Assembly (NCBI GenBank): GCA_015494675.1
Contig: WGAW01000031.1
Coordinates: 1 to 11,078, forward strand
DNA length: 11,078 bases
From: Hydrogenimonas sp.
GTDB lineage: Bacteria > Campylobacterota > Campylobacteria > Campylobacterales > Hydrogenimonadaceae
Reading direction: 5' to 3'
How positions within the stretch are numbered: position 1 is the stretch's first letter; the number at the start of each line of letters is the position of its first letter. Under the pieces are notes generated by a model. That model made no database searches. It had not been told where the DNA came from and was given only the letters and a program-made list of their open reading frames with translations. The translations under genes and the position numbers were made by a program. Positions 8,366-11,078 of the stretch are shown piece after piece.

Positions 8366-8920
8366 ATGATCGATAACGATATCGTAAAGATCGCCAACGA
8401 AACCAAAAAACTCAACGCTTTGGTCGTCGAGGACGAGAAAGAGGCTAACGAACTCATGCTCTCTACTTTCGGAAACTTCTTCAACTCCGTAGACTCGGCA
8501 TCAAGCGGCGAAGAGGCACTTGAGATATATAAGCAAAAGAGGCCCGATGTCGTATTCATAGACATCATTCTGCCCGGTATGGACGGACTGGAGCTTGCAA
8601 GCAAGATCCGCGAAATCAAACCGGATCAGATCATTGTAATCATCTCGGCAAGCAACGATATGAACAAGATCTCCGAAGCCATCAAGATAGGCGTCGACAG
8701 CTTCATACAGAAGCCTATCGATTCCAGCAAGATCATAGATCTTCTGAAAAACATAAACAAGACTATCGCAAAACGAAAAAAGATAGAGACAAAGACATTC
8801 TCGATCACTCTGCCCATGGATCTTTACGACAGGGTACATGCAGACGCGAAAGTGGAGAGGATCTCTAAAAACGCTATGATCATCCGTGCCCTGAAGGCAT
8901 TCTACGACATCAAGCCCTGA
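8366..8920 (+). CDS. Response regulator: receiver domain fused to a C-terminal ribbon-helix-helix domain
   Basis: 184 residues. The receiver domain spans about 16-132. It has the acidic pocket Glu22/Asp23 in LVVEDEKE, phospho-acceptor Asp66 in VVFIDIILPGMDG, Ser94 in VIISASND in the Thr/Ser switch position, and Lys116 in FIQKPI. All are present, so it should be phosphorylatable. After a basic linker (AKRKK, 135-139) comes a segment with the pattern of an Arc/CopG/MetJ-type ribbon-helix-helix: a strand TFSITLP (144-150), helix 1 (about 151-163), a turn near RISKNA, and helix 2 ending MIIRALKAFY (171-180). This predicts a DNA-binding dimer. The usual output domains (OmpR, NarL, NtrC) are absent. 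The start is ATG 8366, with AAGGAG 7 nt upstream; 22 more codons are open to 8300 but lack a ribosome site and read through T-rich leader. It faces a histidine kinase gene tail to tail with 11 bp overlap; that kinase is the likely but unproven partner. Confidence 0.9.
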   Translation: MIDNDIVKIANETKKLNALVVEDEKEANELMLSTFGNFFNSVDSASSGEEALEIYKQKRPDVVFIDIILPGMDGLELASKIREIKPDQIIVIISASNDMNKISEAIKIGVDSFIQKPIDSSKIIDLLKNINKTIAKRKKIETKTFSITLPMDLYDRVHADAKVERISKNAMIIRALKAFYDIKP

Positions 8921-10958
8921 GTATGGGCAGTTCGACCCAAAATGATGCCCCGCGACTCGTGTTGCGGGCGCTTATTCTTCCGTGAAGTCTCTTTTCGACT
9001 ATCATTTTAGACATATATAACCCCAGTCCGGTTCCGCGTGCCTGATACTTTGTCGTGAAGTAGGGTTCGAAAATCTTATGGATGATTCTCTCGTCTATCC
9101 CTCCCCCGTTGTCCCTAACGCTGATATTTACACTCTCGTTATATTTGACTTCGAGTTTGATAACAGGCTCTTTTACTTTCGCCTCCTTCAGGGCGTCTAC
9201 CGCGTTGTAAATCAGGTTCAGTAGAACCTGTTTCAGATCGTTCGCACTCCCTTTTACGATAGCCTCCTGTTCGGGAAGCATTAGCTTGAGCCTGATTTTC
9301 TCATCTTCCAGCACGACCGAGACGAGCCGCACGGTATCCCTGACCGTTCTGCACACCTCGAATGCCCCCGGATGCTCATAATCGTTACCGCTCGATGCAT
9401 ACTTTCTAAAATCATCGATCGTATCGGAGAGATATTTCAGTGTATCGTGTATCTTCTTTTCGGCATGCACAATCGCCTCTTTCGATATATTTCCGACACG
9501 TGCCTTGAGCGACAGATCCTGCATTACAAGGGCGATGATATTCAGAGGCTGGCGCCACTGGTGAGCTATATTGTTTATCATCTCTCCCATCGAAGCCAGT
9601 TTGGACTGATGATAGAGCAGCTTGTCCTTCTCCCTGTTCTTTTTTACCTCCAGGGCTATACGCCGCTCCAGCGAAGCATTCAGTTCCGCAAGCTCCTTTG
9701 TCCTCTTCTCCACCTCTATTTCGAGATGCCGGTTGAGCTCGACTATCTCGTAGGTACTCGAGGTAACGAGTGTAGAGAGGGTCGAAAGAAGCTCGTCTTT
9801 GCTGTCGAGCTCGGGCTCCAGCCTTTTAAGCTTCAGCCTCGCACCTTCGCTTTCGGTCAGAGCGACTCTCGTCAATGTGAAGTTGTGGTATAGATTCCTG
9901 CCGTTTTTATGAGTAAACTCTCCGAATGTGATCATCCCGAAAATATCACTCGGATTTTGGAAAAGCTCGGCCGAACGTCTCAAAATATCCATATATCCGT
10001 TTTCATACGAAACGCATATATAGTACCATGCCGCCTGCGCGGGAAGGTTCCTGTAGACTTCCGGCATACTCTCGTAACGGCTCATCATACGCTTGTAGTG
10101 CCCGAACCCTATCTGAACTCTATCCCCGGTTTCAAACTCGCCTGTAAAGAGGCCTCTTTCGTCTTCAAGCTTCAAAAGGGCTCTTGCTACCGGACCGAAC
10201 TCCGCCGACTTTCTGATGAGAGGGTGGGCCATCGTGATTTTATGAAATCTGTTTTCGCACATGGGTCCGAAATATTTGGAGTATATCTCCTCTATCTCCA
10301 TACCGTCGAGCTCATACAGGTATCTTCCATCCGCCTTTGTGACATTGAACTCTTTTCCTATCGGAACCCAGTCGAAATAGTAGCTGCAGTTTATCTGCAA
10401 AGATTCACCGTGCATCAAAACGGCTACTATACCCTCCTCTTTGAAGACTCTGTTGTGCGAAAAGACCAAAAGATTCTCGTAGGGTTCGTAATCGGAGGCT
10501 ATCCCTCCGAATATGGGGATGTGGGCCATATATCTGTTACAGCTCTTTATAAACTTCTCTATATCGAACTTTACGGCGTTTGTAAGAAGCAGTATACCCT
10601 TCGTATCATCTTTTGTTCTGGAGGCCAGTGAGTTTGCCAGAAGATCGTACTCCTCTTCCGAAAACCGGTCCACTCCACTTTCGAAGAGAGAAATGGTACT
10701 CTTTTCAAAGTGCGTGATCGAGAGGATCACAGACTCTTTTATCAGCTCGCCGCCGTAGAGCTGCGTGACGCTTGATGCACCCGCCACCACCGCATCTGGA
10801 AGATACTCTTTTATGCTCTCCCTCACCGTTTCGAGACCATCATCGTCCGTCATGCAGCTTACCTGTACAAGCAGCGGTCTTTTATCGGCGAGCCGGTTTG
10901 CTTTTACAAATTCGGCCCACTCGCTCCTGCTCTTAAAATTGAAACTCCACTGCCTCAT
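8910..10958 (-). CDS. Soluble FIST-domain sensor histidine kinase
   Basis: 682 residues. The N-terminal part resembles a FIST sensor: FIST_N at about 28-200 (VVAGASSVTQLYGGEL, PIFGGIASDYEPYENL) and FIST_C at about 215-350. A long charged coiled coil follows (about 385-450). Next is a dimerisation and phosphotransfer domain with the H-box MINNIAHQWRQPLN (His466 the phosphorylated residue), and then a GHKL ATPase: N-box QVLLNLIYNAVDAL (577-590), G1 DNGGGI (616-621), F-box IFEPYFTTK (629-637) and G2 GTGLGLYMSK (642-651). No signal peptide or membrane segment is seen, so it senses in the cytoplasm. The FIST domain is proposed to bind small molecules such as amino acids; the ligand is unknown here. 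The ATG has GAGAGG 6 nt upstream. It lies 52 bp after hisD on the same strand with no clear promoter between, so it may share hisD transcription. Its end overlaps the response regulator gene. Confidence 0.93.
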   Translation of the reverse strand: MRQWSFNFKSRSEWAEFVKANRLADKRPLLVQVSCMTDDDGLETVRESIKEYLPDAVVAGASSVTQLYGGELIKESVILSITHFEKSTISLFESGVDRFSEEEYDLLANSLASRTKDDTKGILLLTNAVKFDIEKFIKSCNRYMAHIPIFGGIASDYEPYENLLVFSHNRVFKEEGIVAVLMHGESLQINCSYYFDWVPIGKEFNVTKADGRYLYELDGMEIEEIYSKYFGPMCENRFHKITMAHPLIRKSAEFGPVARALLKLEDERGLFTGEFETGDRVQIGFGHYKRMMSRYESMPEVYRNLPAQAAWYYICVSYENGYMDILRRSAELFQNPSDIFGMITFGEFTHKNGRNLYHNFTLTRVALTESEGARLKLKRLEPELDSKDELLSTLSTLVTSSTYEIVELNRHLEIEVEKRTKELAELNASLERRIALEVKKNREKDKLLYHQSKLASMGEMINNIAHQWRQPLNIIALVMQDLSLKARVGNISKEAIVHAEKKIHDTLKYLSDTIDDFRKYASSGNDYEHPGAFEVCRTVRDTVRLVSVVLEDEKIRLKLMLPEQEAIVKGSANDLKQVLLNLIYNAVDALKEAKVKEPVIKLEVKYNESVNISVRDNGGGIDERIIHKIFEPYFTTKYQARGTGLGLYMSKMIVEKRLHGRISARNTSRGASFWVELPILRA

Positions 10959-11010
10959 TCCATACCTCTCGATTCCGTTTCAAGCGTAAAACTGAGCCGC
11001 CCGCCAACTC

Positions 11011-11078
11011 CTATCTGAGTCTGACCCTGACAGATTTTTCGTGTGCGGTGAGCCCCTCTGTTTTCGCAAGCAGCGCAC
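11011..11078 (-). CDS. hisD: Histidinol dehydrogenase, last 21 residues only
   Basis: Only the C-terminus lies in the window, running off the right edge and ending in TAG at 11011. The residues AKTEGLTAHEKSVRVRLR carry the Glu and His of the family's EGLTAH motif, which line up with Glu414 and zinc ligand His419 of the E. coli enzyme at a similar distance from the end. HisD performs the last two oxidations of histidine synthesis. The call rests on this short motif, so it is good but not certain. The histidine kinase follows 52 bp downstream. Confidence 0.8.
   Translation of the reverse strand, partial: ALLAKTEGLTAHEKSVRVRLR

Noticed and set aside
10957..11078. Open frame running in from the right edge whose TGA overlaps the kinase ATG
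   Set aside because: The coupled-looking overlap is attractive, but it overlaps the hisD C-terminus in another frame and has no good start codon after the hisD stop.

Overview
The window looks like core chromosome from a member of the Campylobacterota (epsilonproteobacteria), probably a free-living, Sulfurovum- or Hydrogenimonas-like lineage rather than a host-adapted one. This is an inference. It rests on the protein sequences, a GatA gene (this phylum makes Gln-tRNA and/or Asn-tRNA by transamidation), the AHQWRQPL-type kinase H-box, and T-rich promoters with a clear -10 and a weak -35. The exact genus cannot be fixed by eye.

Region 1 to 6400 (minus strand) is one tightly packed five-gene transcription unit read right to left: ileS, an unannotated 39-residue single-span membrane peptide, gatA, guaB and metX (cut by the window edge). 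The peptide overlaps its neighbours by 8 bp on the ileS side and 4 bp on the gatA side. gatA and guaB are 15 bp apart, and guaB and metX 40 bp apart. gatA and metX both appear to start at TTG. A TATAAT box lies about 25 bp upstream of ileS.

Region 6400 to 8190 (plus strand) starts with a back-to-back promoter driving a two-domain CinA-family gene. Its C-terminal nicotinamide-nucleotide amidase half keeps its motifs, while its N-terminal half is degenerate. A near-perfect sigma-70 promoter then drives a tRNA cluster: Lys(TTT), Glu(TTC), Val(TAC), Asp(GTC). Lys and Glu are separated by a 182-bp insert. It holds three hairpins and a 23-bp imperfect copy (21/23) of the tRNA-Lys 3' end, like the scar of an element that integrated at the tRNA or the remnant of a duplicated tRNA.

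Region 8190 to 11078 carries a probable signalling pair facing each other. A receiver-domain response regulator with a C-terminal ribbon-helix-helix domain (plus strand) overlaps by 11 bp the end of a soluble FIST-domain histidine kinase (minus strand). Upstream of the kinase, on the same strand, is the extreme C-terminus of histidinol dehydrogenase (hisD). FIST domains have been proposed to bind small ligands such as amino acids, so a kinase next to an amino-acid biosynthesis gene is suggestive.

The most interesting parts are the hidden membrane peptide inside the ileS-gatA junction, the receiver-RHH regulator facing a FIST kinase, and the tRNA-Lys 3'-end duplication. Nothing else in the window looks foreign: no transposase, integrase or CRISPR array was seen.
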